Shown: one piece after another, positions 9,169 through 18,390 of the stretch
How positions within the stretch are numbered: position 1 is the stretch's first letter
Layout of the letters: the number at the start of each line of letters is the position of its first letter
Assembly (NCBI RefSeq): GCF_000217915.1
Contig: NZ_AFOZ01000017.1
Location: 151,939-215,938, forward strand
From: Shewanella sp. HN-41
GTDB lineage: Bacteria > Pseudomonadota > Gammaproteobacteria > Enterobacterales > Shewanellaceae
Direction of reading: 5' to 3'
DNA: 64,000 nucleotides
Position numbers and translations under genes: made by a program
Notes under the pieces: model-generated
What the model was told of the DNA's origin: nothing
What the model saw: only the letters and a program-made list of their open reading frames with translations
Database searches by the model: none

Positions 9169-10334
9169 TGACCAATGTAGTAGATGCTAATGTTGCTAAT
9201 CATGTTGCAAACAGCGTCACCACCCAAAACGTGGTGTTTCAAACCTTAGCCACCGCTTCTGGCAAGTGGATTGGGGTGGTGACGCTCAATGTGGAAAAAG
9301 CCCTCAACGCCTTAGATTTAGACATGGTTCGCGCGATGACGGCCCAGCTCAATCTGTGGAAGAAAGATCCGCTAATCGCCTGTGTGGTACTCGATGGCAG
9401 CGGTGAAAAGGCATTTTGTGCCGGGGGAGATGTGCGGGCTCTGTACCATGCCTCCGTGGCGTCTAAGGGGCAAGTGACTGAAGTCGCGAAAGTGTTCTTT
9501 GAGGAGGAATATCGCCTCGATCATCTACTGCATACCTATGGCAAACCTGTGCTCGTATGGGGCGATGGCATAGTCATGGGCGGCGGCCTCGGTTTAATGG
9601 CGGGCGCTAGCCACAGGGTGGTGACCGAAACCTCGCGCATCGCCATGCCTGAGGTCACCATTGGGCTTTATCCCGATGTGGGCGGCAGTTATTTCCTCAA
9701 TCGTATGCCGGGCAAAATGGGGCTGTTTTTAGGGCTCACCGCCTATCATATGAATGCGGCCGATGCCTGTTATGTGGGGCTTGCGGATCACTATTTAAAT
9801 CGCGATGACAAAGAGCTGATGTTTGATGCCATGGCAACCTTAGATTGGAGTGATACACCCGCGTTAAACCATCAACGCCTCGATAGCATGATCAACGAGC
9901 TGTCTAACCAAGTGAATACCCCTAAGGGTGAGAGTGTGTTAGCCCAGAGCCAAGACATTATCGACCGGCTGATGGCGGGTAGCCTTGAGGATATCGTCTC
10001 GCGTATGTCGACGTTAGTGTCAGAGGATGCTTGGCTAATGAAGGCGCGGGATACTTTCCTCGCTGGCAGCCCTATCAGTTGGCACTTAGTACATGTTCAA
10101 GCACAGCTTGGGACTAAACTCAGCCTAGCCCAGTGTTTCCAATGGGAATTAACTGTCAGTGTCAATGTGTGTGCCCACGGTGATTTCTGCGAAGGCGTTC
10201 GGGCGCTGTTGATCGATAAAGACAGGCAGCCCCAGTGGCGCTTTAAGGATGTGCAAGCTGTGCCTACGGCCGTGCTTGAGCAAATATTGGCTTCCCCCTG
10301 GGACGAGGCGCATCCCTTAAGCCAGTTGAGCTAA
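9168..10334 (+). CDS. ivdE: 3-hydroxyisobutyryl-CoA hydrolase
   Basis: Crotonase-superfamily thioesterase releasing 3-hydroxyisobutyrate from its CoA ester in valine degradation. The ATG at 9168, sharing its A with the TAA of ivdD, is chosen over an in-frame codon at 9153. The protein has 388 residues, longer than hydratases and typical of HIBCH. Motifs: KAFCAGGDVRALYH (oxyanion loop), WGDGIVMGGGLGLMAGASHRVV, and MPEVTIGLYPDVGGSYFLNRMPG, where the Glu and Asp of the HIBCH active site sit. The C-terminal domain (LAQCFQWELTVSVNVCAHGDFCEGVRALLIDKDRQPQW) is the HIBCH-specific extension. Confidence 0.92.
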   Translation: MTNVVDANVANHVANSVTTQNVVFQTLATASGKWIGVVTLNVEKALNALDLDMVRAMTAQLNLWKKDPLIACVVLDGSGEKAFCAGGDVRALYHASVASKGQVTEVAKVFFEEEYRLDHLLHTYGKPVLVWGDGIVMGGGLGLMAGASHRVVTETSRIAMPEVTIGLYPDVGGSYFLNRMPGKMGLFLGLTAYHMNAADACYVGLADHYLNRDDKELMFDAMATLDWSDTPALNHQRLDSMINELSNQVNTPKGESVLAQSQDIIDRLMAGSLEDIVSRMSTLVSEDAWLMKARDTFLAGSPISWHLVHVQAQLGTKLSLAQCFQWELTVSVNVCAHGDFCEGVRALLIDKDRQPQWRFKDVQAVPTAVLEQILASPWDEAHPLSQLS

Positions 10335-10410
10335 GGACTTAGGCATTTAATTAACTGAGTTAAGTGACTGAGTAAATTTGACCTAGGCTCAGTCAAGCTC
10401 GCTTTACTCT

Positions 10411-10432
10411 GTGGTAACGACAGCATTACCAC
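10411..10432 (+). other. Inverted repeat before mmsB
   Basis: GTGGTAA, 8-base spacer, TTACCAC, in the 135-base gap between ivdE and mmsB. No T-run follows. Possible mRNA processing hairpin or operator. Confidence 0.4.
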
Positions 10433-10469
10433 TACACCCAAGAAGAGAACAGCACACAGGAGTGATGGC

Positions 10470-11372
10470 ATGAGTACAGTAGCATTTATCGGTTTAGGTA
10501 ATATGGGCGGCCCAATGGCGGCCAACTTGTTAAAAGCGGGCATGACGGTTCGGGTGTTCGACTTAGTTCCCGAGGCGATGCAAAGCCTTGCCGAACAAGG
10601 CGCATTAGTCTCAACCACAGCCTGCGGCGCGGCGGCGGGCGCGAATGTGGTGATCACTATGTTACCTGCGGGCAAGCATGTAAAAAGTTTATATCTTGGC
10701 AATGGAACGGACAAAGGCCTGCTCGAAGTGGTTGCTGGCGATACCCTGTTGATCGATTGCTCGACTATCGATGCCCAAAGCGCCCAGTTAGTGGCGGCCG
10801 AAGCGGCTAAAAGTGGTATTGAATTTATGGATGCGCCGGTTTCTGGCGGCACGGCAGGCGCTGCGGCGGGGACCTTAACCTTTATTTGTGGTGGTTCGGA
10901 TACGGCATTTGAGCGCGCGCAGGTTGTGCTCAAGGCGATGGGTCAGAATATTTTCCACGCGGGCGGAGCCGGTGCGGGTCAAGTCGCTAAAATCTGCAAT
11001 AACATGTTGTTATCTGTATTGATGGTGGGCACCTCTGAGGCATTGCAAATGGGGATTGACCATGGCCTCGATCCAAAAGTGTTGTCGGACATTATGAAGG
11101 TCAGCAGCGGCGGTAACTGGACGTTAGAGAAGTACAATCCCTGTCCCGGCGTGATGGAGACTGTGCCGTCTTCTAAGGGCTATCAGGGTGGCTTTATGGT
11201 AGATTTGATGGTTAAAGATCTCGGTCTGTCACAAGAAGCCGCATTATTGAGCAATTCCAGCACACCAATGGGCGCTTTAGCCCGTAGTTTGTATGTGAAT
11301 CATGCGAGGCAGGGTAATGGTCGTCGAGATTTTTCCAGTATTTTTGAGCAATTTGCACCACTAAAAAAATAG
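10470..11372 (+). CDS. mmsB: 3-hydroxyisobutyrate dehydrogenase
   Basis: NAD-dependent oxidation of 3-hydroxyisobutyrate to methylmalonate semialdehyde, which feeds MmsA. The 300-residue protein opens with the Rossmann motif FIGLGNMGGPMAANLLKAG, has the DAPVSGGTAGAAAGTLTF substrate loop, and the catalytic Lys in GAGQVAKICNNMLL, all diagnostic of the beta-hydroxyacid dehydrogenase family. Sixth gene of the operon (also called ivdF). The AGGAGTG ribosome site is well placed. Confidence 0.95.
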   Translation: MSTVAFIGLGNMGGPMAANLLKAGMTVRVFDLVPEAMQSLAEQGALVSTTACGAAAGANVVITMLPAGKHVKSLYLGNGTDKGLLEVVAGDTLLIDCSTIDAQSAQLVAAEAAKSGIEFMDAPVSGGTAGAAAGTLTFICGGSDTAFERAQVVLKAMGQNIFHAGGAGAGQVAKICNNMLLSVLMVGTSEALQMGIDHGLDPKVLSDIMKVSSGGNWTLEKYNPCPGVMETVPSSKGYQGGFMVDLMVKDLGLSQEAALLSNSSTPMGALARSLYVNHARQGNGRRDFSSIFEQFAPLKK

Positions 11373-11396
11373 ACATTAAAAACAAGGGATAACCAG

Positions 11397-12155
11397 ATGG
11401 ATTTAAAAGATAAGGTTGTCGTCATTACTGGCGGCGCGGGTGGTTTAGGCTTAGCAATGGCGCAAAACTTTGCCCAGGCGGGTGCTAAGTTGGCACTTAT
11501 CGATGTGGATCAAGAAAAACTTGAACGTGCCTGTGCCGATCTCGGTGCCACCACTGAGGTCCAAGGTTATGCGTTAGATATTACCGATGAAGAAGACGTC
11601 GTCGCAGGATTTGCCTATATTCTGGAAGACTTTGGTCAAGTCAACGTGTTGGTTAATAATGCCGGTATTTTGCGTGATGGCATGTTAGTCAAAGCCAAAG
11701 ACGGCAAAGTGACTGACCGTATGTCATTTGAACAGTTCCAATCGGTGATCAATGTCAACTTGACGGGAAGCTTCCTCTGCGGCCGTGAAGCGGCGGCGGC
11801 GATGATCGAGTCGGGCCAGGCGGGCGTGATAGTGAACATCTCTAGCCTAGCGAAGGCGGGGAATATGGGTCAGTCAAACTACGCTGCCTCTAAGGCGGGG
11901 GTTGCGGCGATGTCGGTGGGTTGGGCTAAGGAACTGGCGCGTTACAATATCCGTAGCGCAGCGGTTGCCCCAGGCGTGATTGCGACCGAGATGACCGCGG
12001 CTATGAAGCCCGAAGCGTTAGAGCGGTTAGAGAAGTTGGTTCCCGTGGGGCGTTTAGGCCATGCCGATGAAATCGCCTCCACCGTACGCTTTATTATTGA
12101 AAACGACTACGTCAATGGCCGTGTCTTTGAAATTGATGGCGGCATCCGCCTGTAA
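11397..12155 (+). CDS. ivdG: SDR 3-hydroxyacyl-CoA dehydrogenase of isoleucine degradation
   Basis: A 252-residue classical short-chain dehydrogenase expected to oxidise 2-methyl-3-hydroxybutyryl-CoA to the substrate of the IvdA thiolase. Cofactor loop GGAGGLG, NNAG motif, catalytic Ser in NISSLAK and YAASK are complete. The C-terminus ends in FEIDGGIRL like FabG-type SDRs. Last gene of the operon, 24 bases after mmsB and followed by a strong terminator. Assignment rests on operon position; the enzyme itself could pass for FabG. Confidence 0.88.
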   Translation: MDLKDKVVVITGGAGGLGLAMAQNFAQAGAKLALIDVDQEKLERACADLGATTEVQGYALDITDEEDVVAGFAYILEDFGQVNVLVNNAGILRDGMLVKAKDGKVTDRMSFEQFQSVINVNLTGSFLCGREAAAAMIESGQAGVIVNISSLAKAGNMGQSNYAASKAGVAAMSVGWAKELARYNIRSAAVAPGVIATEMTAAMKPEALERLEKLVPVGRLGHADEIASTVRFIIENDYVNGRVFEIDGGIRL

Positions 12156-12181
12156 TGGGGATGTTACTATTAGTGCGAAGC

Positions 12182-12209
12182 AAAACCGAGTCTAGGCTCG
12201 GTTTTTTTA
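12182..12209 (+). terminator. Terminator of the ivd operon
   Basis: AACCGAG / CTCGGTT stem with a 6-base loop (TCTAGG), followed by seven T. Confidence 0.9.
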
Positions 12210-12363
12210 TTTATCGCTAATATATTGTTGTAATTGGTCAGCTGTCGGTGGAATTCGCTTGTTGGAGTTGACATTTGGTTGTTAAGCTTCAACAATCGCC
12301 ATCCACTTTTTACATAAGTTTACAAACATGTTTCACGACATGATGATGGAGTTGATTATCTGA

Positions 12364-12606
12364 ATGTCTTGGCAGGAAAAAGCCCTTTGGCTTGAGAAAA
12401 TCACCAAACGTATGATGCTGGTTGTCGGTACTTTAGGTGTGTTAGTGATCTACAGTGGTTTCTTTTTCCTGCTTTTTACGGGTCGTTCACTGGCTGTCAT
12501 CCCGTGGTTTTTCCTCGTGTCACCTTGGATTTGCATTTATTTTGGTTTGACACAGGTACAGCAATTAAAAGTGTTAAATTGGTTTGTCAAAAAGTTAAAG
12601 AAATAG
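12364..12606 (+). CDS. Small two-helix membrane protein, function unknown
   Basis: An 80-residue protein with two predicted membrane helices (MLVVGTLGVLVIYSGFFFLLF and VIPWFFLVSPWICIYFGL, roughly residues 18-38 and 45-62) and a basic tail KKLKK. I do not recognise the family. It lies on the same strand 59 bases before the S9 peptidase gene and may be co-transcribed with it. Confidence 0.6.
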   Translation: MSWQEKALWLEKITKRMMLVVGTLGVLVIYSGFFFLLFTGRSLAVIPWFFLVSPWICIYFGLTQVQQLKVLNWFVKKLKK

Positions 12607-12664
12607 CCTAAGGGCATATTGAGACACAGTTGCGGTTTGTAACATGAGCAAACTTGGGGAAAAA

Positions 12665-14704
12665 ATGGAATTACGACGCTATTTTCCATATCTGTTGAGC
12701 TTGGCTTTATTGCTGCTTAACGGCTGTGAGCGTACGGATACACAGGGTTCGTTTGCCAAGGGAAATGGCGATAGAATGGTTGCTCCCTATGGTAGCTGGC
12801 AGTCGCCTCTTACTGCGGCAGAAGTCTTCGAACAGGTAGATGATATTGCCGAGTTACAGAGTGTGGGTGAGGTCATTTATTTTTCCGAGTCCAGCGGCAA
12901 AGCACAGGGTAAGGTAGGGATTAAACGTCTCGATAAGCTTGCCAATGTCGCTGAGGTAGTTCCCCCAGAGTTCAATGCTAAATCCACGGTATATGAATAT
13001 GGTGGCGCGGCATTCTTAGGCATAGGTCAAAGCCTATTTGTTACTAAGCTGCAGGATCAGCTATTTTACCGTTTTGCTCCCAATCAACCGCCGCTCCCCT
13101 TAACCCCTAATGGCACACGCCATGCCGATTGTATTTCCTATCCTAAAGGCTCACGCATTATCTGTGTTCGGGAAGATCACCGCCAAGCTGGGGAACCAAA
13201 GACGAGTCTGGTCACTATCAATCTGAACTTTGCGGGTGAAGGGGATACCTTTGTTTCCGGCCATGATTTTATCAGTTCCCCTAGGATTTCCCCCGATAAC
13301 ACTCAACTTGCATGGATCACATGGGAACATCCTTATATGCCGTGGGATAAGAGTGTGCTCTGGCTTGGGGATCTTGATCGCAAGGGCCAATTAAAAAATA
13401 TTCGCAAGGTGAGTACGCCCAAGGATTCTTCGGTGACTCAGCCCTTATTCGGCCCCGACGGTAAGTTATATGTGGTCTCGGATCTCAGCAACTGGTGGAA
13501 CATTTACCGCGTCACGCCGAGGGAAACCCTAGAGCCTGTGCTGGCAAAAAACGCCGAGTTTGCCATACCGGATTGGCGTTTAGGAAATCATAATTACGCC
13601 TTTGAAACCGCCAATACCTTGATTGCCAGTTATGTTGAAGGTAATCAGGCGGCGTTGATCCGCATACATTTAGACTCAGGGTTAACCGAGTCTTTGGCTG
13701 TGGATTTTGCCGAAATAGCCCAAGTTGTTAAGGGGGAGGACGGTGTTTACTTTATTGGAGCTAAAGCCACCCCTGAAAAGGGCATTTACCGTGTCGTTGG
13801 CCGTGGCACTGAGCTAGTCTACGCTCCTGCGCTGCCAAAACTGGATCCTAACTATGTGTCGCGGGCTAAAAATATTACTTTCACGACGGGTAAACATCAG
13901 CAGGCCTATGGCTATTTTTATGGGCCCGTGAACCCTAACTATATTGCGCCGCACGATACGCGTCCGCCGTTAATTGTGATGTTGCATGGCGGTCCGACGG
14001 CAAGGGCGAGTCTCGCCTATCGCAGTGATATTCAATTTTGGACTACTCGAGGCTTTGCTGTACTCGATTTAAATTTCCGTGGCAGTAGTGGTTTTGGCCG
14101 TGCTTACCGCCAGAGTCTCTATGGCAAATGGGGGCAGAGTGATGTGGAAGATGCGATCAACGCGACCAAGTATTTAGTCGCAAAAGGTTGGGTAGACGGC
14201 AGCAAATTGGCGATCCGTGGTATCAGCGCGGGTGGATTGACCGTGATGTCGTCCTTGGCTTTTTACGATGTCTTCCAAGCTGGGGTGAGCTATGAGGGGA
14301 TCAGCGATTTTGAACAACTCGCCAAAGGAACCCATAAGTTTGAAACGGGTTATTTAGATCAACTGATTGGCCCCTATGCCGAAAATAAAGCCCGTTACCG
14401 TGAGCTATCTCCTTTTTATCATCTGGAGGGGCTCAATGAACCTTTGCTGATCTTTCAAGGGCTGAGAAATAAGATAGTACCGGCGCAGCAATCGCGGCAA
14501 ATATATGAGGCGCTTAAAACAAAGGGGGTACCTACGGCCTATATTGGTTATGAAGATGAACCCGATGAGGGAAGAAAGCCAGAGCATAAGGCGGCGGGGT
14601 TAGAAACTGAGTTGGCTTTTTATGGCAGAGTATTTCAATTTACCCCTGCGGGTGAGCTACCTAAACTCGTGCTCGACAATGCTTCTGCACTACGGCGCAG
14701 ATAA
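12665..14704 (+). CDS. S9 (prolyl oligopeptidase) family protein with substituted catalytic residues
   Basis: About 679 residues. The start at 12665 is preferred over 12644 because GGGGA precedes it and the N-terminus then gives a signal ending LLNGC, a possible lipobox. An N-terminal beta-propeller (residues ~40-400) is followed by the alpha/beta hydrolase domain with HGGPTA (oxyanion region) and the nucleophile Ser ~521 in GISAGG. Compared with the dipeptidyl-aminopeptidase pattern QGLEDKVVP and GEQHGFR, this protein has QGLRNKIVP and DEPDEGR. The catalytic Asp is thus Asn ~602 and the catalytic His is Asp ~634. Flanking sequence aligns without gaps, so this is substitution rather than frameshift. 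It may be a pseudoenzyme. Confidence 0.85.
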   Translation: MELRRYFPYLLSLALLLLNGCERTDTQGSFAKGNGDRMVAPYGSWQSPLTAAEVFEQVDDIAELQSVGEVIYFSESSGKAQGKVGIKRLDKLANVAEVVPPEFNAKSTVYEYGGAAFLGIGQSLFVTKLQDQLFYRFAPNQPPLPLTPNGTRHADCISYPKGSRIICVREDHRQAGEPKTSLVTINLNFAGEGDTFVSGHDFISSPRISPDNTQLAWITWEHPYMPWDKSVLWLGDLDRKGQLKNIRKVSTPKDSSVTQPLFGPDGKLYVVSDLSNWWNIYRVTPRETLEPVLAKNAEFAIPDWRLGNHNYAFETANTLIASYVEGNQAALIRIHLDSGLTESLAVDFAEIAQVVKGEDGVYFIGAKATPEKGIYRVVGRGTELVYAPALPKLDPNYVSRAKNITFTTGKHQQAYGYFYGPVNPNYIAPHDTRPPLIVMLHGGPTARASLAYRSDIQFWTTRGFAVLDLNFRGSSGFGRAYRQSLYGKWGQSDVEDAINATKYLVAKGWVDGSKLAIRGISAGGLTVMSSLAFYDVFQAGVSYEGISDFEQLAKGTHKFETGYLDQLIGPYAENKARYRELSPFYHLEGLNEPLLIFQGLRNKIVPAQQSRQIYEALKTKGVPTAYIGYEDEPDEGRKPEHKAAGLETELAFYGRVFQFTPAGELPKLVLDNASALRRR

Positions 14705-14792
14705 GAGCGTCAGACTAAAGCAATAATTTAAATATTAACAATGTCTTGTAGATAGACGGGCTGTTTTGTTGAGATCCTACTATCAATAATAA

Positions 14793-15185
14793 TTAGTTAG
14801 GTTTATGGCTTAGGCAATCGATTATCGCGCAGTGGGGCTGTGTCCCCCCTTGGCACTCGTCCACCATTTGCTGTAACTGTGCCCTGAGATTGTGTAGCTT
14901 TAACATTTGCTGTTCTACATAATCAAGGTGGCTGCGGGTCAGTTGTTTGACATCCTCGGCATTGCGACTCTCATTATCCCTTAACTCCAGCAGTTGCTTA
15001 CAGTCCTCTAGGCTAAAACCTAGATCGCGGCATTGATGTACAAATTTAAGGGATTCAATATCCCGTTGACGATAGACACGATATCCTGCTTCATTTCTAC
15101 CCCCACAGACTAAGCCAATATCGTGATAGTAACGGATACTCTTAACGCTTAAGCCCGTCTGTTTCGCCACTTCACCTATCTTCAT
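14793..15185 (-). CDS. cueR: CueR-type copper-responsive MerR regulator
   Basis: A 130-residue MerR-family activator. The N-terminal winged helix (MKIGEVAKQTGLSVKSIRYY) is followed by a dimerisation helix and a metal loop with Cys111 and Cys119 separated by seven residues (CQGGTQPHC), the Cu(I)/Ag(I)/Au(I)-binding arrangement of CueR. In relatives the gene is divergent from copA, the copper-exporting P-type ATPase. Here the divergent side holds only a MerR-type promoter and a short copA remnant, so the regulator has apparently lost its main local target. Confidence 0.9.
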   Translation of the reverse strand: MKIGEVAKQTGLSVKSIRYYHDIGLVCGGRNEAGYRVYRQRDIESLKFVHQCRDLGFSLEDCKQLLELRDNESRNAEDVKQLTRSHLDYVEQQMLKLHNLRAQLQQMVDECQGGTQPHCAIIDCLSHKPN

Positions 15186-15242
15186 CTTGACCTCGATTAT
15201 TTACACCGATAATGCAAAGCTGATCCGTTGATAAATTCATCC

Positions 15243-15273
15243 TCGACTCTCCCACTATGGGACACTCTATCTT
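15243..15273 (+). promoter_or_regulatory. MerR/CueR-type promoter facing the copA remnant
   Basis: -35-like TCGACT (15243-15248), a 19-base spacer and -10-like TATCTT (15268-15273). The spacer contains the dyad TCCCA-CTA-TGGGA (15250-15262). A 19-bp spacer with an internal dyad is the signature of MerR-family promoters. Confidence 0.6.
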
Positions 15274-15303
15274 AATCCTATCGTGTGTAAGTTCAACCAA
15301 GGA

Positions 15304-15447
15304 ATGCCTCATATCTCAGATAAGACTCTCTGTCGCCAATATGAGTTGTGCTGGCTGTTTAGCGGCCAAGACAAGGCTTTGCAGGGGATCTTGGTAGTTA
15401 AGATCATTAACTTGTCATCCAAATCGGTGAAAATAGGGCATGATTAA
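15304..15447 (+). pseudogene. copA: Vestigial copA: first ~45 codons of a copper P-type ATPase (HMA domain)
   Basis: Reading across two frames recovers the start of a heavy-metal-associated domain. ATG at 15304 begins MPHISDKTL. The +1 frame gives LSVANMSCAGCLAAK (15326-15370), with the CxxC metal motif. The first frame then resumes as KALQGILVVKIINLSSKSVKI (15373-15435), which fits the second half of an HMA domain. Two small indels (loss of one CT unit and of one base) explain the frame changes. After this the similarity stops at a TAA, and the remaining ~2 kb of a P-type ATPase is absent; ybiT follows. Position divergent from cueR supports the identity. Confidence 0.7.
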
Positions 15448-15477
15448 GCACTAAATCACTCAGGGATTAAGTGCTTA
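15445..15477. repeat. Inverted repeat at the end of the copA remnant
   Basis: TAAGCACT / AGTGCTTA with a 17-base loop, exactly where copA similarity ends. A hairpin with a similar core occurs at 44565-44598. May mark the deletion junction or be a small repeated element. Confidence 0.5.
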
Positions 15478-15664
15478 GCAATTCGTGCTGGCGGAGCTGT
15501 ACACCTAATCCCAAGCGAATGGGTGGGGCCTTTTTAGTTGATAATTTAGCCCAAACTGCTATAGTGCCACGTTTATTTTTACCCCCTCAGGCTGGTGGAA
15601 ATTGGTTTATGCTTATTTGCACTGCCAATAGTCTGGCCAACATTACTCGATTTGGAAGTTCATT

Positions 15665-17257
15665 TTGATCACAACAGCGAATATCACCATGCAGTTTGGC
15701 TCTAAGCCACTGTTTGAAAACATCTCAGTTAAATTCGGCGGCGGTAACCGTTACGGTCTTATCGGTGCGAACGGCTGCGGTAAATCAACCTTCATGAAGA
15801 TCCTTTGCGGTGATCTAGAGCCGAGCAGCGGTAACGTATCCTTAGACGTCAACGAACGCCTAGGTAAGTTAAGCCAGAACCAATTCGGTTATGAGGAATT
15901 CACGCTTATCGATACAGTGATCATGGGCCACCGTGAACTGTGGAAGGTGAAGCAAGAGCGTGACCGTATTTACTCTCTGCCAGAAATGAGCGAAGAAGAC
16001 GGTATTGCCGTGGCAAACCTTGAAATGGAATTTGCCGAGATGGACGGTTACACCGCCGAATCCCGCGCCGGTGAACTGCTGCTCGGTGTGGGTATCGGTA
16101 TCGAAAGCCATTTCGGTCTGATGTCTGAAATTGCCCCAGGCTTAAAACTGCGGGTGTTATTGGCTCAAGCCCTGTTCTCCGATCCCGATGTGCTGCTGCT
16201 CGACGAACCGACCAACAACTTGGACATCGATACCATTCGCTGGTTACAGGACGTACTGAACCAACGCGATAGCACCATGATCATCATTTCGCACGACCGT
16301 TACTTCTTAAACTCAGTCTGTACCCATATGGCGGACTTAGACTACGGTGAACTGCGCGTTTATCCTGGTAACTACGATGAATATATGCAAGCGGCGACCC
16401 AGGCCCGCGAGCGTTTAATCGCAGACAATGCGAAGAAGAAGGCTCAAATTTCTGAGCTGCAAACCTTCGTTGCACGCTTCTCTGCCAACGCATCTAAGGC
16501 AAAACAAGCGACTTCCCGTGCCCGTCAAATCGACAAAATTAAGCTGGATGAAGTGAAAGCCTCTAGCCGCGTCAACCCCTTTATTCGTTTCGAACAGGAA
16601 AAGAAACTGTTCCGTAATGCCTTAGTGGTTGAAAACTTAACCAAGGGTTACGACACTCCGCTGTTTAAAGACTTAAACCTGATCGTCGAAGTGGGCGAGC
16701 GTATTGCGATACTAGGTGAAAACGGCGTGGGTAAAACGACCCTGCTGCGTACCTTAATTCATGATATTCCACAGGATGAAGGTCATATTCAATGGTCTGA
16801 AAATGCCAACATCGGCTACTACGCTCAGGATCACGAGTCAGATTTTGAAAACGATATGACCCTGTTTGAGTGGATGAGTCAGTGGCGCAAACCCGAAGAT
16901 GACGATCAATCTGTTCGCGGTATCTTAGGTCGTATGTTATTTGGCGCAGACGACATTAAAAAATCAGTGAAAGTGCTGTCGGGTGGGGAAAAGGGCCGGA
17001 TGTTATTTGGCAAACTCATCATGCAAAAAGCCAATATTTTGATGCTCGATGAACCGACTAACCATATGGATATGGAATCTATCGAGTCATTAAATAACGC
17101 CCTAGAAAAATACGAAGGCACCTTACTCTTTGTGAGCCATGACCGCGCCTTTGTATCATCATTGGCAAATCGTATCCTTGAAATCACCCCCAATGGTGTG
17201 AACGACTTCAGGGGCACCTACGATGAATTCCTTGCCAGCAAGGGCATCGAAGGCTAA
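15665..17257 (+). CDS. ybiT: ABC-F family ATPase, YbiT type
   Basis: A 530-residue soluble protein with two ATP-binding cassettes and no membrane segments, the ABC-F group that acts on ribosomes. Starts with TTG; GGAAG 8 bases upstream and the N-terminus ([21 protein letters not shown]) support it. First Walker [10 protein letters not shown], Walker [12 protein letters not shown]; an interdomain linker rich in Lys/Ala around residues 240-300; second Walker [10 protein letters not shown], signature VLSGGEKGR, Walker [12 protein letters not shown]. The near-identity to E. coli YbiT in the first 45 residues makes this subfamily assignment firm. The gene is monocistronic with its own terminator. 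Confidence 0.95.
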   Translation: MITTANITMQFGSKPLFENISVKFGGGNRYGLIGANGCGKSTFMKILCGDLEPSSGNVSLDVNERLGKLSQNQFGYEEFTLIDTVIMGHRELWKVKQERDRIYSLPEMSEEDGIAVANLEMEFAEMDGYTAESRAGELLLGVGIGIESHFGLMSEIAPGLKLRVLLAQALFSDPDVLLLDEPTNNLDIDTIRWLQDVLNQRDSTMIIISHDRYFLNSVCTHMADLDYGELRVYPGNYDEYMQAATQARERLIADNAKKKAQISELQTFVARFSANASKAKQATSRARQIDKIKLDEVKASSRVNPFIRFEQEKKLFRNALVVENLTKGYDTPLFKDLNLIVEVGERIAILGENGVGKTTLLRTLIHDIPQDEGHIQWSENANIGYYAQDHESDFENDMTLFEWMSQWRKPEDDDQSVRGILGRMLFGADDIKKSVKVLSGGEKGRMLFGKLIMQKANILMLDEPTNHMDMESIESLNNALEKYEGTLLFVSHDRAFVSSLANRILEITPNGVNDFRGTYDEFLASKGIEG

Positions 17258-17287
17258 TTTTTTGGCCTTAAGTGTATGAATAAAAAC

Positions 17288-17312
17288 GCCGCTCATTTAG
17301 AGCGGCTTTTTT
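17288..17312 (+). terminator. Terminator between ybiT and the convergent DMT transporter gene
   Basis: GCCGCTC-ATTTA-GAGCGGC followed by six T; A-run on the other side, so it may work in both directions. Confidence 0.9.
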
Positions 17313-18213
17313 ATGCGTTTGATTTAGTCGCAGCCCCATACGCCAAGCGCAACTGCCGATGGCTTAACCAGCCTTGCGCCATACCCGCAATAATGATCAG
17401 TCCCATACCTGTTAGCTGCTGCGCGGTTAACGCTTCATTAAATAGCCACCATGCCAGCGCCACTACGACCACAGGTTCCACATAGGAAAGCGTGCCATAG
17501 GTGACCGAGGGCAGTTGCCCTAGGGCTTTTACCGCAAATAAAATGGCCAAGAATCCCGGGAGGAATCCAATCGCCAGCAGCCAAGCAAATTGATTTAGGC
17601 TCGGCACTAAGGGCGTGGATAACACTAAGGGCAGTAAGCATAGGGCACCGACACTGAGCTGGATTAAGGTGCTTTGATAGGGGGAGGCGGCGCTGGGTTT
17701 ACGGTTGATTAAGATAAAGCCGCTATAGGTGACTAGTGAGAGCAGAGCATAAAAATAACCCATGATTTCATTGTCGTAGAGTGACTGAATCGACGTCACG
17801 GGCAACATAAAGATAAAGCCCATTAAGGCGAGTACCACACTGGCGATGCTGAAGCGATTGAGTCTTTCATGAAACACAAAGTGGGCAAAGAGTGACGCCA
17901 GCACAGGGGCGAGATAGATGATCATGATCACCCTTGCCATTTGGGTGTATTCAATGGCCTCGATATAAAAGGCCATAAATCCCGCCAACATAGCGCCATT
18001 TATCAAGGTGCGCTTGCTCGGTTTATGGCGAATTTGCGGCCCTTTACCCGTTAACAGCATATAGGCCATTAAAAACAGCGCGCCGAGTAGCAGGCGGTAA
18101 AAGGTAATATGTTCGGCGGGCAGGGCGGCAAAACGCGCGAATACGCCAATGGTGCCCATTAGGCTGGCTGCCAGCAGGGCGAGCACTATGGCCAGTGCGG
18201 GAGGCGGAGTCAT
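17311..18213 (-). CDS. EamA/DMT family transporter
   Basis: A 300-residue inner-membrane protein with about ten hydrophobic segments in two EamA repeats (residues ~5-140 and ~150-290), the drug/metabolite transporter architecture. Typical features include GTIGVFARFAAL near the N-terminus and the YVEPVVVVALAWWLFNEALT segment in the second repeat. The substrate is unknown. It stands alone, convergent with ybiT; its stop codon overlaps the ybiT terminator region. Confidence 0.9.
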   Translation of the reverse strand: MTPPPALAIVLALLAASLMGTIGVFARFAALPAEHITFYRLLLGALFLMAYMLLTGKGPQIRHKPSKRTLINGAMLAGFMAFYIEAIEYTQMARVIMIIYLAPVLASLFAHFVFHERLNRFSIASVVLALMGFIFMLPVTSIQSLYDNEIMGYFYALLSLVTYSGFILINRKPSAASPYQSTLIQLSVGALCLLPLVLSTPLVPSLNQFAWLLAIGFLPGFLAILFAVKALGQLPSVTYGTLSYVEPVVVVALAWWLFNEALTAQQLTGMGLIIIAGMAQGWLSHRQLRLAYGAATKSNA

Positions 18214-18390
18214 GTATCACCTTTAATACTGATAATTCAATGATGAAGGGAGCTGAGTTTGCCTTAAAAACGCCGCCTAGGCGAGTGCAATTGTGAACAC
18301 TTTGTTGGCTCGGCTTTGCCGGCGATGGCTGCCGAGCCTACCGAGCAGAGATTGATGATTTAACTGCGCTAGCAAGCCACCAATCTTCTG

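Noticed and set aside
10331..10933. Minus-strand ORF of 200 residues over mmsB
   Set aside because: Shadow of mmsB; Ala/Pro-rich translation without family features.
14555..14590. Frameshift as the cause of the missing His in the S9 protein
   Set aside because: Sequence on both sides aligns in the same frame with equal spacing, so substitution fits better.
15471..15668. Plus-strand ORF of 65 residues before ybiT
   Set aside because: No family pattern or ribosome site; overlaps the ybiT promoter and follows the copA remnant.
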